Assembly: GCF_008806325.1 (NCBI RefSeq)
Contig: NZ_WACR01000010.1
Location: 1 to 64,000, forward strand
DNA length: 64,000 bases
From: Salibacter halophilus
GTDB taxonomy: Bacteria > Bacteroidota > Bacteroidia > Flavobacteriales_G > Salibacteraceae
Direction of reading: 5' to 3'
The position numbers were made by a program, and so were the translations under genes. This document shows, in pieces, positions 54,158 to 62,470 of the stretch (within the stretch, counting starts at the first letter, position 1; each line of letters opens with the position of its first letter). The notes under the pieces are model-generated. The model was not told the origin of the DNA. It did not search any database and worked only from the letters and a program-made list of their open reading frames with translations.

Positions 54158-55438
54158 TTAAATTATAACTATACGGAAAGGAGTTGATTCCTTTTTGTTG
54201 ATTTTCAATATATAGTTACCTTTTTTAGTTTTTGAGTCGAGCTGAATGTTATTCACTCCGGGAATAATATGAATGTCCTGTATTTTGCGGCCCGTTAAGT
54301 CGTAAAGCGTAGCCGTTGTTTGTCGGTTGTAACTGCTTCTAATGATCAGAGCCTTGTTGCGAACAGGGTTCTGAATTTTAATGAGGTTTTTATTGAACTC
54401 TGGTTCATGAGTAGAACTTGGGTTTCTCGAATATGCTTTGAGATTCACGACAACCGGCAGGTGATCGCTTACGCGGTAAAGTGCGTTTGCCACATTGAGG
54501 CTTACATCAGCATTGCTGGGCGTTACAACATTAGAGTTGAATCGGTTGCCATCCTGCCCGATTACCCGGTAAGAATAGCTATCGTATTCCAGGTAATTTG
54601 AATTATCCATTATCGAGTTGCTGAGCAAGATGAAATCGAAGCGGTCATCCAGTCCGCCACCTGAAAAACACGGATCAGAGCCGGTATGTGTGCTCTGACT
54701 GTGAACGAGCTTGAAGTTGCCACTGCTGCTGTTGTGCCAGGACCCTTCAATTCCCGTTGGGTCATTGAAGTTGTACGAGGCATCGTAGAAATCTGTCAGT
54801 TCCTGATAAGCGGGTTCTGATGCAGCATAAAGATTGAGATCGCCCGCGAGCATAAAGTTTTGAAGATCGTTGTCGCGAACATATTCCATGATGGCTTCAG
54901 CAGCAACGTGACGGTCATCAGGGTTCTGACCACCCTGACCTGCTTTGAAGTGCGCTGCGAATACCGTGAAGTAAGTCGTGTCGGCTCCCGAAGCGAGAGA
55001 AGGGTCTTTGTAGTAAAAGCGGTAAGCATCGATGAGGCGAACGATGTACTCGTTGTTGATGCCGCGCTCAATGCTGTTGTGACCGATGTAACCTATTTTG
55101 TTTTCGTTGAAAAAGCAGTGATTGATGAGGCTTGAGCTGCCTGCATAAGTGGTGTAAGTGTATTTCGTTTCTCCGTCTGTGTTGAGAGAATTATCCAAAA
55201 GATCGAGGATATTCCCCTGACTGTTCCCGATTTCCTGAAATACAACAACATCGGGATTTGCGTATTGAATAACGGTTTTGAGGTTGTCTTCTTTTTGAGC
55301 GGGATCATTGTTGCTGTAATCGCACTGACCTATCGTTGAACGATACAACATGAGGTTGTACGTGAGGACCTTTATGTCCTCCTGGCTGCGAAGTGTTTGA
55401 AGGGATAGCAGCCCGGTAATAAGGAGTATAAAACGCAT
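54158..55438 (-). CDS. Secreted endonuclease/exonuclease/phosphatase (EEP) family protein with T9SS tail
   Basis: 426 residues. Signal peptide (ILLITGLLSLQTLRSQ); EEP domain about 20-335 with the metal and catalytic positions seen as VLTYNLMLYR, VVVFQEIGNS (metal Glu), FAAHFKAG (His), MLAGDLNLY (Asp/Asn), RFDFILLS and VSDHLPVVV (catalytic Asp-His). A degenerate type A T9SS tail follows (IKIQNPVRNKALIIRSS ... FRIVII). EEP proteins cut DNA, RNA or phosphoesters; a nuclease/phosphatase role outside the cell is inferred. First gene of the surface locus; -7 box TACTTTTG upstream. Word GGTTCTGACC at 54922. Confidence 0.9.
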   Translation of the reverse strand: MRFILLITGLLSLQTLRSQEDIKVLTYNLMLYRSTIGQCDYSNNDPAQKEDNLKTVIQYANPDVVVFQEIGNSQGNILDLLDNSLNTDGETKYTYTTYAGSSSLINHCFFNENKIGYIGHNSIERGINNEYIVRLIDAYRFYYKDPSLASGADTTYFTVFAAHFKAGQGGQNPDDRHVAAEAIMEYVRDNDLQNFMLAGDLNLYAASEPAYQELTDFYDASYNFNDPTGIEGSWHNSSSGNFKLVHSQSTHTGSDPCFSGGGLDDRFDFILLSNSIMDNSNYLEYDSYSYRVIGQDGNRFNSNVVTPSNADVSLNVANALYRVSDHLPVVVNLKAYSRNPSSTHEPEFNKNLIKIQNPVRNKALIIRSSYNRQTTATLYDLTGRKIQDIHIIPGVNNIQLDSKTKKGNYILKINKKESTPFRIVII

Positions 55439-55457
55439 AAAATTGTGTTTCTGCCGG

Positions 55458-55465
55458 CAAAAGTA
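55458..55465 (-). promoter_or_regulatory. -7 box of the EEP gene
   Basis: Minus strand TACTTTTG with C following; exact box 19 nt before the ATG. No clear -33. Confidence 0.55.
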
Positions 55466-55601
55466 CGTTCAATTTTCGATCTGTTATGAAAAATTTTGAC
55501 CGCTTTTTGAAAAGTTAATGAATTGGTAATGGGAGATGGTTTACTAAAAACCAGACAATTCAAAATTAAAGTTTGAGAGATGCTATATGCTTATGGATAA
55601 T

Positions 55602-55631
55602 AAAAAAGGAGCTGCTCAGCAGCTCCTTTTT
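55602..55631. terminator. Symmetric terminator below the AT-rich T9SS gene
   Basis: AAAAAAGGAGCTGCT and AGCAGCTCCTTTTTT: a near-perfect palindrome with A-run on one side and T-run on the other, able to stop transcription in both directions. It lies 7 nt past the stop of the 55639-58029 gene. Confidence 0.88.
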
Positions 55632-55638
55632 TGAGGTT

Positions 55639-58029
55639 TTAGTTTATGTATAGGACCTTTTCGTTATCAATCAGTTGATTATTCTTGTCGAATTTTTGGA
55701 TTAGATAAATAGTATTTGCTTCCAATATGTTTTTAATTTCTGGGTTTGTTAAGTTGTTACCAGAATATGCTACTCGGCCTAACATATCAACTATTCTAAT
55801 ATAAGAAACCTCATCTTTATTATGAGGAGGCTGGATTCCCTCAATGCCAGAAGAAGAGGTTGCTTCTCCTTTGCAAGAGGATAAGTTTAATTGAATACTA
55901 TTTTCAAGTTTACATTGAAAGTCTCCATTGTCATCATAGACATTGGTTGTATATGTAGCTGTATAAGAGTCATTAGGCGAGCAGGATCCATTGATGCCTA
56001 TTTCAAATGTCCTAGTACCGTCTTGGTTGTAATTAAAACTTACGATATAAGGTGTTCCCTGTGTCGATCCATTAGGTGTAAAAGAAAGGCCTCCTAGAGT
56101 TGAGTTAACAGTAATGTACCAAGGGCCAGGGCAACAATATGTGAAAGGGTGATCAAACTTAATTGAATTAATAACCTTAACTTTATAAGTAGTAATACAG
56201 CCATCTTGATTTATCGTGTTTATATAATATAAATCAGATAGGTTGCCACTTTGTAGATAAAAGGAGGAAACATCAAATGATTCATTGTCTAAGTATATAT
56301 ATTCTTCAAAGAACTTGCTATAATAGGAGACAGCTAAGATGTCAGAAGAAATAAAATCCGGTGAGAAAGAATCTTCACCACCACACAGGTAATAAGTGTC
56401 GTTTATTTCAATGACTTCATTACAGCAGTTTGTTTCATTCTGAAGACTAGAAGGCCATAGTTCAACTTGTTCTCTCTCTAAATTACTTTCATAAGAATTT
56501 TCGTATTCAAATGATATTGCTGATAGCGTATTAATACCTATAGAAGTGTAATTGTTATTTATCAAGCAGTTTTCTGGATTATAGAGAGATTCTCCTGATC
56601 TTGCCTGGATCTGAATTTCACCATAGTATTGAATTAAATCATTATCTTCATATTTTCCGGTATTAAACGAGTATGTGAGGATATTGTCTTGATTAATTGT
56701 TAAGTCACCAGCTGTTATACTTTCTAATGTGTTTAAGCCAAGGTGAGGGTCTTTTAGCTCAATTGTATTGCATTCACTTTCAATTATTTGTTTAGCTTCA
56801 AACTGAAAGACTTTTTGACCAGTAATCAAGTCTTTAATTTTATACTTTGTTAAAGTAACTTCTTTTAAAAAAGAACCATATAAATATTCTGTTGCTAAGA
56901 CATACAAAAAGTTTTCATGTATTTCAATATCAATTATTTTTCTTTTATTCAAACCATAGTCGGTAGGATAAACGAAGCCAGGACTTACATTTAATTGCAT
57001 AGGGCTTATAACAGCCCTGTTGCCGCCAGAGGTATATGTGTAATCATCTATTATATCAATTCCGATTAACTCTGATGCTTCTGATGCGGATCCGTGAGAA
57101 GTGTAAATGTTGTGATGATTCATTTGAGTGTTAGAAACTATTTCTACCCAGAATCCTTTTCCCTCATCAACCTTATATCCTCCTACACATCCAACAATAG
57201 TGTTTTTATTAAGTTTTGAAACAACATCTATAGCTGTTCCTCCAGCTGTTCTTTCTTGGTTTGTGCCCTTAAGGTAGTGGTTTTCAATTAGCTTAAATTT
57301 GTTGTAGGTGTAGTCCATATTGTAGAGGGAGAGGATGTAAGGGGTTGTATAAGTTACTGCTTGTGCGTAATCATTTGGGGCTTCATCATCATTAATTGAA
57401 AGATAAGAGAAGTGCCCAACAATTTCCCAATGTGAAGAATTTTCATTAAATGATAAATCATAAACTGTAAACCCACATTCTCTTCTTTTTCCGGCTGGAT
57501 CGAATTCATCAGGTGGAGGGATTTGTGAAGAAGATCTAGAGTAACCATATAGTCCAGATTCCTCAAGGAATTCATCACTGGGACATGTGAATGTATAAGA
57601 ATCTAACAAAGTACCATCTGGTGATAGTTTTATGATTTTCGGGAATCCAATATGATGATTATTTGGAAGTTTACACGAAGGATTGGCGCCAACGGCAATT
57701 TCACCAGTTGTTGGATTTTCACCAATTGCTTCATATACAGTGTGGTTGTCGAGTGTGCGAGACCAGATAAGGTCACCGTTCAAATCTATTTTAGCAATTA
57801 CAGAGTACTGGGTGTTTTCCCAATCATCACAAAAAGGAACGAGATCAGCATGTGTTGATAAGGCGATAATATACTCATTTGGATTGAAAGTAGAGCGTAT
57901 GAATTTTCTAACTTTTAAGTCCGAAATTGATGATTTGAACTTTGTCTGATTTGGACTTGTAGCCATTAACTTAAATGGGCTTAATAAGTAAAGCCCTAAT
58001 AATAGTGTAAGATAAATGTTTTTTTTCAT
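55639..58029 (-). CDS. Large AT-rich secreted protein with T9SS sorting tail
   Basis: 796 residues, unrecognised. Signal peptide (NIYLTLLLGLYLLSPFKLMA). The first ~450 residues contain repeated strands of SBBP/kelch-like character (VIAKIDLNGDLIWSRTLDN; PKIIKLSPDGTLLDSYTF) suggesting a propeller; later part has Ig-like strands (FTPNGSTQGTPYIVSFNY). The end, YIRIVDMLGRVAYSGN to EKVLYIN, is a type A T9SS tail. Many stretches are more AT-rich than neighbouring genes (one sampled line has 20% GC) and it contains no copy of the recurrent decamer. Flanked by a palindromic terminator and the longest gene-free gap here. Recent acquisition is possible; fast-evolving surface protein is the alternative. 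Confidence 0.78.
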   Translation of the reverse strand: MKKNIYLTLLLGLYLLSPFKLMATSPNQTKFKSSISDLKVRKFIRSTFNPNEYIIALSTHADLVPFCDDWENTQYSVIAKIDLNGDLIWSRTLDNHTVYEAIGENPTTGEIAVGANPSCKLPNNHHIGFPKIIKLSPDGTLLDSYTFTCPSDEFLEESGLYGYSRSSSQIPPPDEFDPAGKRRECGFTVYDLSFNENSSHWEIVGHFSYLSINDDEAPNDYAQAVTYTTPYILSLYNMDYTYNKFKLIENHYLKGTNQERTAGGTAIDVVSKLNKNTIVGCVGGYKVDEGKGFWVEIVSNTQMNHHNIYTSHGSASEASELIGIDIIDDYTYTSGGNRAVISPMQLNVSPGFVYPTDYGLNKRKIIDIEIHENFLYVLATEYLYGSFLKEVTLTKYKIKDLITGQKVFQFEAKQIIESECNTIELKDPHLGLNTLESITAGDLTINQDNILTYSFNTGKYEDNDLIQYYGEIQIQARSGESLYNPENCLINNNYTSIGINTLSAISFEYENSYESNLEREQVELWPSSLQNETNCCNEVIEINDTYYLCGGEDSFSPDFISSDILAVSYYSKFFEEYIYLDNESFDVSSFYLQSGNLSDLYYINTINQDGCITTYKVKVINSIKFDHPFTYCCPGPWYITVNSTLGGLSFTPNGSTQGTPYIVSFNYNQDGTRTFEIGINGSCSPNDSYTATYTTNVYDDNGDFQCKLENSIQLNLSSCKGEATSSSGIEGIQPPHNKDEVSYIRIVDMLGRVAYSGNNLTNPEIKNILEANTIYLIQKFDKNNQLIDNEKVLYIN

Positions 58030-58367
58030 TGAATAATTATTTATAGGGTTAATATTACTTGGCTAAAGTAGTTAAAAAAGAAGTTGTAATGATGGAGATA
58101 AGTTAACAATACTTTAAGTAGTTGTTTTGTGGTTTTCATTATTGTAGAGTATGGTCTATGATCTGGTATTTTTGGGTATATTTAGTTTTTACTAATTTAT
58201 TAGATAGTAAAAAGGTGTTGTTAAAAAAAGCTGACCGTTTTAGGAATTGATGATTTTATTCCAATTAGTGAGTTAAATGAACGAATTTAAAAGAAGTACG
58301 GGTTTTGATGTTCGATTGAAAACCTTTCCCAAAGTTCAAAACTTTGGAAAAGGTGCTTTAAAAGAAA
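58030..58367. other. Longest gene-free stretch; AT-rich, with two inverted repeats
   Basis: 338 nt between the T9SS gene start and the tyrS stop. Visible: an AT-only inverted repeat TTTTTACTA / TAGTAAAAA (58186-58194 and 58205-58213), and a stronger hairpin near the tyrS end (next entry). A weak -7-like TACTTTAG on the minus strand precedes the T9SS gene. I see no RNA gene and no convincing ORF. Confidence 0.6.
58319..58353 (-). terminator. Probable tyrS terminator hairpin
   Basis: ACCTTT-C-CCAAAGTT and AACTTTGG-A-AAAGGT pair over 14 bp with one mismatch and a 3-nt loop; on the minus strand the second arm ends GGTTTTC, a short T-run. About 15 nt past the tyrS stop. Confidence 0.6.
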
Positions 58368-59660
58368 TTACTTCGCGATAACGAGGAAGTAGTTTTTCTT
58401 TCCGCGTTGGAGGAGGAGGTATTTGTCGTTGATGAGGTTGTCATCAGAAATACTGATTTCTCCCTTAATTTTCTCTTTGTTCAGTTGTAGGGAGTTCTCT
58501 TTGAGTGCCCTGCGAACTTCCCCGTTCGATTTCAAGAAATCTGTTTTGCCGCTGAACAAGTCGTACTCATTACTGCCGATGATTTCATTCCTGGGTATTT
58601 CTGTTTGCGGAACTCCTTCAAAAACACTCAGGAAATCCTCTTCACTGAGCTTACGCAATGATTCTTCAGTCGCTTTACCAAACAAAATGTTGCTGGCCTC
58701 TATTGCAGCTTGGAGATCTTCTTCACCGTGAACCATTATCGTGACTTCCTCAGCGAGTTTCTTTTGTAAAGCTCTTCGGCCGGGAGCTTCTTTGTGTTCT
58801 GAAACGATTTTTTCGATTTCTTCCCTTTTCAACAACGTGAAAATCTTGATGTATTTTTCAGCATCTTCATCGCTGGTGTTAAGCCAAAACTGGTAGAACT
58901 TATAAGGAGATGTCAGTTTTTTGTCGAGCCAAACGTTGCCGCTTTCTGTCTTTCCGAATTTCGATCCATCGGCTTTTGTGATAAGCGGACATGTAAATGC
59001 AAATGCCTCGCCCTGCTCCATTCTGCGGATCATCTCAGTTCCGGTCGTGATATTTCCCCATTGGTCAGATCCGCCCATTTGCAATCTGCAATTTTTTTCG
59101 CGGTACAGGTGGAGGAAATCGTAACCCTGCACCAACTGGTAAGTAAATTCAGTGAACGACATGCCTTCTTTACTTTCAGAACCGAGACGTTTCTTAACCG
59201 AGTCTTTCGCCATCATGTAGTTCACGGTGATGTGCTTACCAATATCACGGATGAATTCGAGGAAAGAGAACTCCTTCATCCAGTCGTAGTTGTTCACGAG
59301 TTCGGCTGCGTTAGGTTCTGACTGGTCAAAATCCAAAAAGCGTTTGAGTTGCTCTTTCAAACAAGCTTCATTGTGGCGAAGTTGTTCTTCATTTAACAAA
59401 TTGCGCTCTTTCGATTTACCTGATGGATCACCGATCATTCCTGTGGCTCCACCAACAAGAGCCAGAGGTTTATGTCCGTGAAGTTGCAGGTGTTTGAGCA
59501 ACATAACTGATACGAGGTGACCGATGTGCAAAGAATCTGCAGTGGGGTCAATGCCAACATAGGCTGTAGTTGATTCTTTCTCGAGTTGTTCTTCAGTTCC
59601 CGGCATGATGTCGTGCACCATTCCGCGCCATTGTAGTTCTTCTATTAATGCTGATGCCAT
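58368..59660 (-). CDS. tyrS: Tyrosyl-tRNA synthetase
   Basis: Charges tRNA-Tyr. 430 residues, class Ic. HIGH motif in [13 protein letters not shown], tyrosine-binding [17 protein letters not shown]-type loop as [12 protein letters not shown], and a C-terminal S4 RNA-binding domain (about 360-430). Bacterial TyrRS of the TyrS type. Single gene with -7 box TATCTTTG 22 nt upstream. Word GGTCAGATCC at 59063 lies in the codons for GSDQW. Confidence 0.97.
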   Translation of the reverse strand: MASALIEELQWRGMVHDIMPGTEEQLEKESTTAYVGIDPTADSLHIGHLVSVMLLKHLQLHGHKPLALVGGATGMIGDPSGKSKERNLLNEEQLRHNEACLKEQLKRFLDFDQSEPNAAELVNNYDWMKEFSFLEFIRDIGKHITVNYMMAKDSVKKRLGSESKEGMSFTEFTYQLVQGYDFLHLYREKNCRLQMGGSDQWGNITTGTEMIRRMEQGEAFAFTCPLITKADGSKFGKTESGNVWLDKKLTSPYKFYQFWLNTSDEDAEKYIKIFTLLKREEIEKIVSEHKEAPGRRALQKKLAEEVTIMVHGEEDLQAAIEASNILFGKATEESLRKLSEEDFLSVFEGVPQTEIPRNEIIGSNEYDLFSGKTDFLKSNGEVRRALKENSLQLNKEKIKGEISISDDNLINDKYLLLQRGKKNYFLVIAK

Positions 59661-59682
59661 TGTTGCGTTTCGTTTTGCGGGC

Positions 59683-59690
59683 CAAAGATA
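59683..59690 (-). promoter_or_regulatory. -7 box of tyrS
   Basis: Minus strand TATCTTTG, exact TAnnTTTG box, 22 nt before the ATG. Confidence 0.6.
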
Positions 59691-59725
59691 GTCAGATTAA
59701 CACTTTAAAAAATCAATTCCCTGAC

Positions 59726-59733
59726 TACCTTTG
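59726..59733 (+). promoter_or_regulatory. -7 box of the epimerase gene
   Basis: TACCTTTG followed by C; exact box ending 4 nt before the GTG at 59738, so the message may be leaderless. Confidence 0.55.
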
Positions 59734-59737
59734 CCAC

Positions 59738-60742
59738 GTGATATTCATTACGGGCGCAACCGGACTTGTAGGCTCTCACTTAGCTTACTTTCTCCTTTCA
59801 AGAGGTGAAAAGTTGCGTGCGCTCAAAAGGGAATCGAGTGATACATCAATTCTCGAAAATCATTTCAAGCATTACGGAGGAGATAGCCAACTGTTGAAAA
59901 ACATCGAATGGGTTGATGGTGATTTATTTGATGTCATCGAGCTGGAAAAACTCGTAAATGGGTGTGATGAGGTTTATCACGCTGCAGCTTATGTGAGTTT
60001 TGATCCGGCTGAGAAAAATAAGTTGTACAAGGTCAATATTGAGGGAACAGCTAATTTGGTTAACATCGCGCTTGATGTCGGTGTCAGGAAGTTTGGCTAC
60101 GTTAGCTCTACGGCTGCAATCGGTTCTGGCCGAAACGGTGACAAAACGGATGAGAACATCAAGTGGAAAGAGGATAAACATACATCTTATTACGCGATTT
60201 CAAAACACTACGGAGAGCGTGAAATATGGCGCGGATCTCAGGAAGGTTTAAACGTGGCGATGGTGAATCCATGTATTGTTGTGGGGCCTGGAAACTGGAA
60301 TACAAGTAGTGCCGCTATGTTTTCTCAGGTTTGGGACGGTCTCAAGTTTTACACAACGGGTTCTAATGCTTTTGTAGATGTTCGCGATGTGGCTCAGGCT
60401 CTCATCGAGGTGATGGATGAAGAGCTTTTTGGAAATCGCTATTTGGTTGTGGGGAAAAACATGAAGTATCGCGATTACTTCAATTTGATTGCTGATGCTC
60501 TGGATAAGAAACGGCCCTCAGTACAGGCGACTAAAACAATGAGCTCCATCGCGTGGCGACTGGAAAAGGTACGCAGCTTTTTTACGGGGAAAAAGCCGTT
60601 GATTACTCGAGAAACGGCTCAATCGGCTAATAGTAATGTGCAGTACAGCAACGAGAAGATTAAAAAGGAATTAGACTTTGAGTTTAACTCAATTGAAAAG
60701 GCTGTAAAGGATACTGCTGAACGGTTTTTAAATGAGCACTAA
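59738..60742 (+). CDS. NAD-dependent epimerase/dehydratase (extended SDR)
   Basis: 334 residues from GTG 59738, the codon just before IFITGATGLVGSHLA; the open frame reaches back to 59648 but that segment lies across the promoter. Rossmann loop TGATGLVG, VYHAAAYVSFDP, catalytic Tyr-Lys in SYYAISKHYGE, and PCIVVGPGNW. Resembles dihydroflavonol-reductase/3-beta-HSD-like SDRs; substrate unknown. Convergent with the DUF4296 gene, overlapping by 4 nt. Confidence 0.9.
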   Translation: MIFITGATGLVGSHLAYFLLSRGEKLRALKRESSDTSILENHFKHYGGDSQLLKNIEWVDGDLFDVIELEKLVNGCDEVYHAAAYVSFDPAEKNKLYKVNIEGTANLVNIALDVGVRKFGYVSSTAAIGSGRNGDKTDENIKWKEDKHTSYYAISKHYGEREIWRGSQEGLNVAMVNPCIVVGPGNWNTSSAAMFSQVWDGLKFYTTGSNAFVDVRDVAQALIEVMDEELFGNRYLVVGKNMKYRDYFNLIADALDKKRPSVQATKTMSSIAWRLEKVRSFFTGKKPLITRETAQSANSNVQYSNEKIKKELDFEFNSIEKAVKDTAERFLNEH

Positions 60743-61134
60743 TTGTCTTTCTTTTTCTCCTTATTTTTTGCTTTTCTTTTGTCGCGAAGGTTGGCTTCTC
60801 GCTGAGAGAGTTCGTTGAGCACTTCATCGTATACATCGGCTAAAATTTTCGGGTGCTCTTCATACCAGGTTAGCGATTGCTTGAATTTTTGCTCATCTAT
60901 TTCATACTTCTCAAAAATCTTTTGATACATTTTGAGAACGTACTTTTTTCCATCGTAATCATCCTTTGGGAAATTTCCACGCTGGTAAATCGCTTCTGCA
61001 ATTTGAATATCGGTCAGAATCTGAACCATTTGTTCCTGTTGGATAATATCATTAGGCGGAGTTGCTTTTTCTTCATCTGAGCTGCAGCCAAACGAAATAA
61101 GCGAAATAAATGCTATGAATAAAAAGTTGCGCAT
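60739..61134 (-). CDS. DUF4296 lipoprotein
   Basis: 131 residues. Lipobox in LFIAFISLISFGC. DUF4296 core: MVQILTDIQIAEAIYQRG, then YEIDEQKFKQSLTWYEEHP. The tail is a Lys/Arg/Glu helix (KRKAKNKEKKKDN). Function unknown; it follows pyrC with 1 shared nt, a pairing I recall in other Bacteroidota. Confidence 0.85.
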   Translation of the reverse strand: MRNFLFIAFISLISFGCSSDEEKATPPNDIIQQEQMVQILTDIQIAEAIYQRGNFPKDDYDGKKYVLKMYQKIFEKYEIDEQKFKQSLTWYEEHPKILADVYDEVLNELSQREANLRDKRKAKNKEKKKDN

Positions 61135-62465
61135 CAGCGGTCAAATGTTAGGCGTTTACCCAGTTGCTGGTCATGGATATGACCATTGTCCCAGGCGAGG
61201 TAGCCGTTCACGAATGTTTTGTCAATGCTGCACTGGAAAGTAGTTCCTTCAAACGGACTCCATCCGCATTTGTAGAGGAGATTGTCTTTTGAAACGGTCA
61301 GTGGTTTTTCAGGATCGATCAGAACCAAATCAGCGTAGTAGCCGGGCTTGATGTAACCGCGTTTTTCAATGCTGAACATATCGGCCACATTGTGACTTGT
61401 TTTGCGCACAATTTTTTCGAGTGTCAACTTGCCCTGTTTCCAAAACTCAAACAGAGCAGGAAGAGCATGTTGAACGAGAGGTCCGCCCGATGGTGCTTTG
61501 AAATACGTGTTGTCTTTTTCTTCAAGCGTATGAGGAGCGTGATCCGTAGCAATTACATCTATTCTATCGTCATTTACAGCCTGCAGAATAGCCTCAGCAT
61601 CTTCACGTTCTTTTACGGCCGGATTCCATTTGATGTGAGTTCCCTTTTCTTTGTAATCTTCTCGTGAAAACCACATGTGGTGGATGCATGCTTCACTCGT
61701 TACATGCTTTTCTTTCATTGGAATATCGTTGCGGAAAAGATCCAGTTCTTCTTTTGAGGAAATATGCAGAATGTGAAGTCGTGTCCCGTATTTGTCAGCC
61801 AGGCTCTTGGCGTAAGAAGAAGACTTGTAGCAAGCTTCTCTACTGCGGATATCAGGATGACATTCTATCGGAACGTTTTCTCCGTATTTTGCGCGGTATT
61901 TTTTTGCGTTTTCACCAATCATCGGGTCGTTTTCGCAATGCGTGGCAATGAGTGTTTTAACTTCTTCAAATGTTTTCTCCAAAGCTTTTTCATCATCTAC
62001 AACCATGTCTCCCGTAGAAGAACCCATGAAGATTTTGACACCGCAAATTTTCTTTTGATCGATCTTGAGCAATTCATCGAGGTTTTTGTTCGTGGTGCCC
62101 ATGTAAAAGGAATAGTTCGCCAGCGAAACCTCATTTGCTCTTTTGTACTTGTCTTCAAGAAGGTCAATCGTTGTGGCCTGTGGGATGGTATTGGGCATTT
62201 CCATATAGCTCGTGATTCCGCCAGCTACAGCTGCCCGTGATTCGGTTTTTATTTCAGCTTTGTGCGTGAGTCCCGGTTCTCTGAAATGCACCTGATCGTC
62301 AATCATGCCCGGGATCAAAATTTTCCCTGAAGCATCAATCGTTTTGTCAGCCGGTTTGTCAAGTGCCTCGCCAACTTCAATGATGAATTCATCTTCGATA
62401 AGCACGTCTCCTACAAATTGCTTATCCTCATTTATGATTGTTGCATTCTTGATGAGTGTGCGCAT
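61134..62465 (-). CDS. pyrC: Dihydroorotase
   Basis: Third step of pyrimidine synthesis (carbamoyl-aspartate to dihydroorotate), amidohydrolase fold, 443 residues. Metal site: IDDQVHFREPG (residues 55-65), carboxylated Lys region CGVKIFMGSS, ATHCEND, LHILHIS and the catalytic Asp in VIATDHAPHT. The first His of the usual HxH is Gln58 (Q-V-H), a form I recall from other Bacteroidota dihydroorotases. The order dpm-like, pyrC, DUF4296 is one minus-strand unit. Confidence 0.93.
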   Translation of the reverse strand: MRTLIKNATIINEDKQFVGDVLIEDEFIIEVGEALDKPADKTIDASGKILIPGMIDDQVHFREPGLTHKAEIKTESRAAVAGGITSYMEMPNTIPQATTIDLLEDKYKRANEVSLANYSFYMGTTNKNLDELLKIDQKKICGVKIFMGSSTGDMVVDDEKALEKTFEEVKTLIATHCENDPMIGENAKKYRAKYGENVPIECHPDIRSREACYKSSSYAKSLADKYGTRLHILHISSKEELDLFRNDIPMKEKHVTSEACIHHMWFSREDYKEKGTHIKWNPAVKEREDAEAILQAVNDDRIDVIATDHAPHTLEEKDNTYFKAPSGGPLVQHALPALFEFWKQGKLTLEKIVRKTSHNVADMFSIEKRGYIKPGYYADLVLIDPEKPLTVSKDNLLYKCGWSPFEGTTFQCSIDKTFVNGYLAWDNGHIHDQQLGKRLTFDR

Positions 62466-62470
62466 AACGA

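Noticed and set aside
58277-58380. 34-codon ORF (MNEFKRSTGFDVRL start) overlapping the tyrS 3' end
   Set aside because: No Shine-Dalgarno sequence or promoter, and it runs through the tyrS terminator hairpin on the opposite strand.
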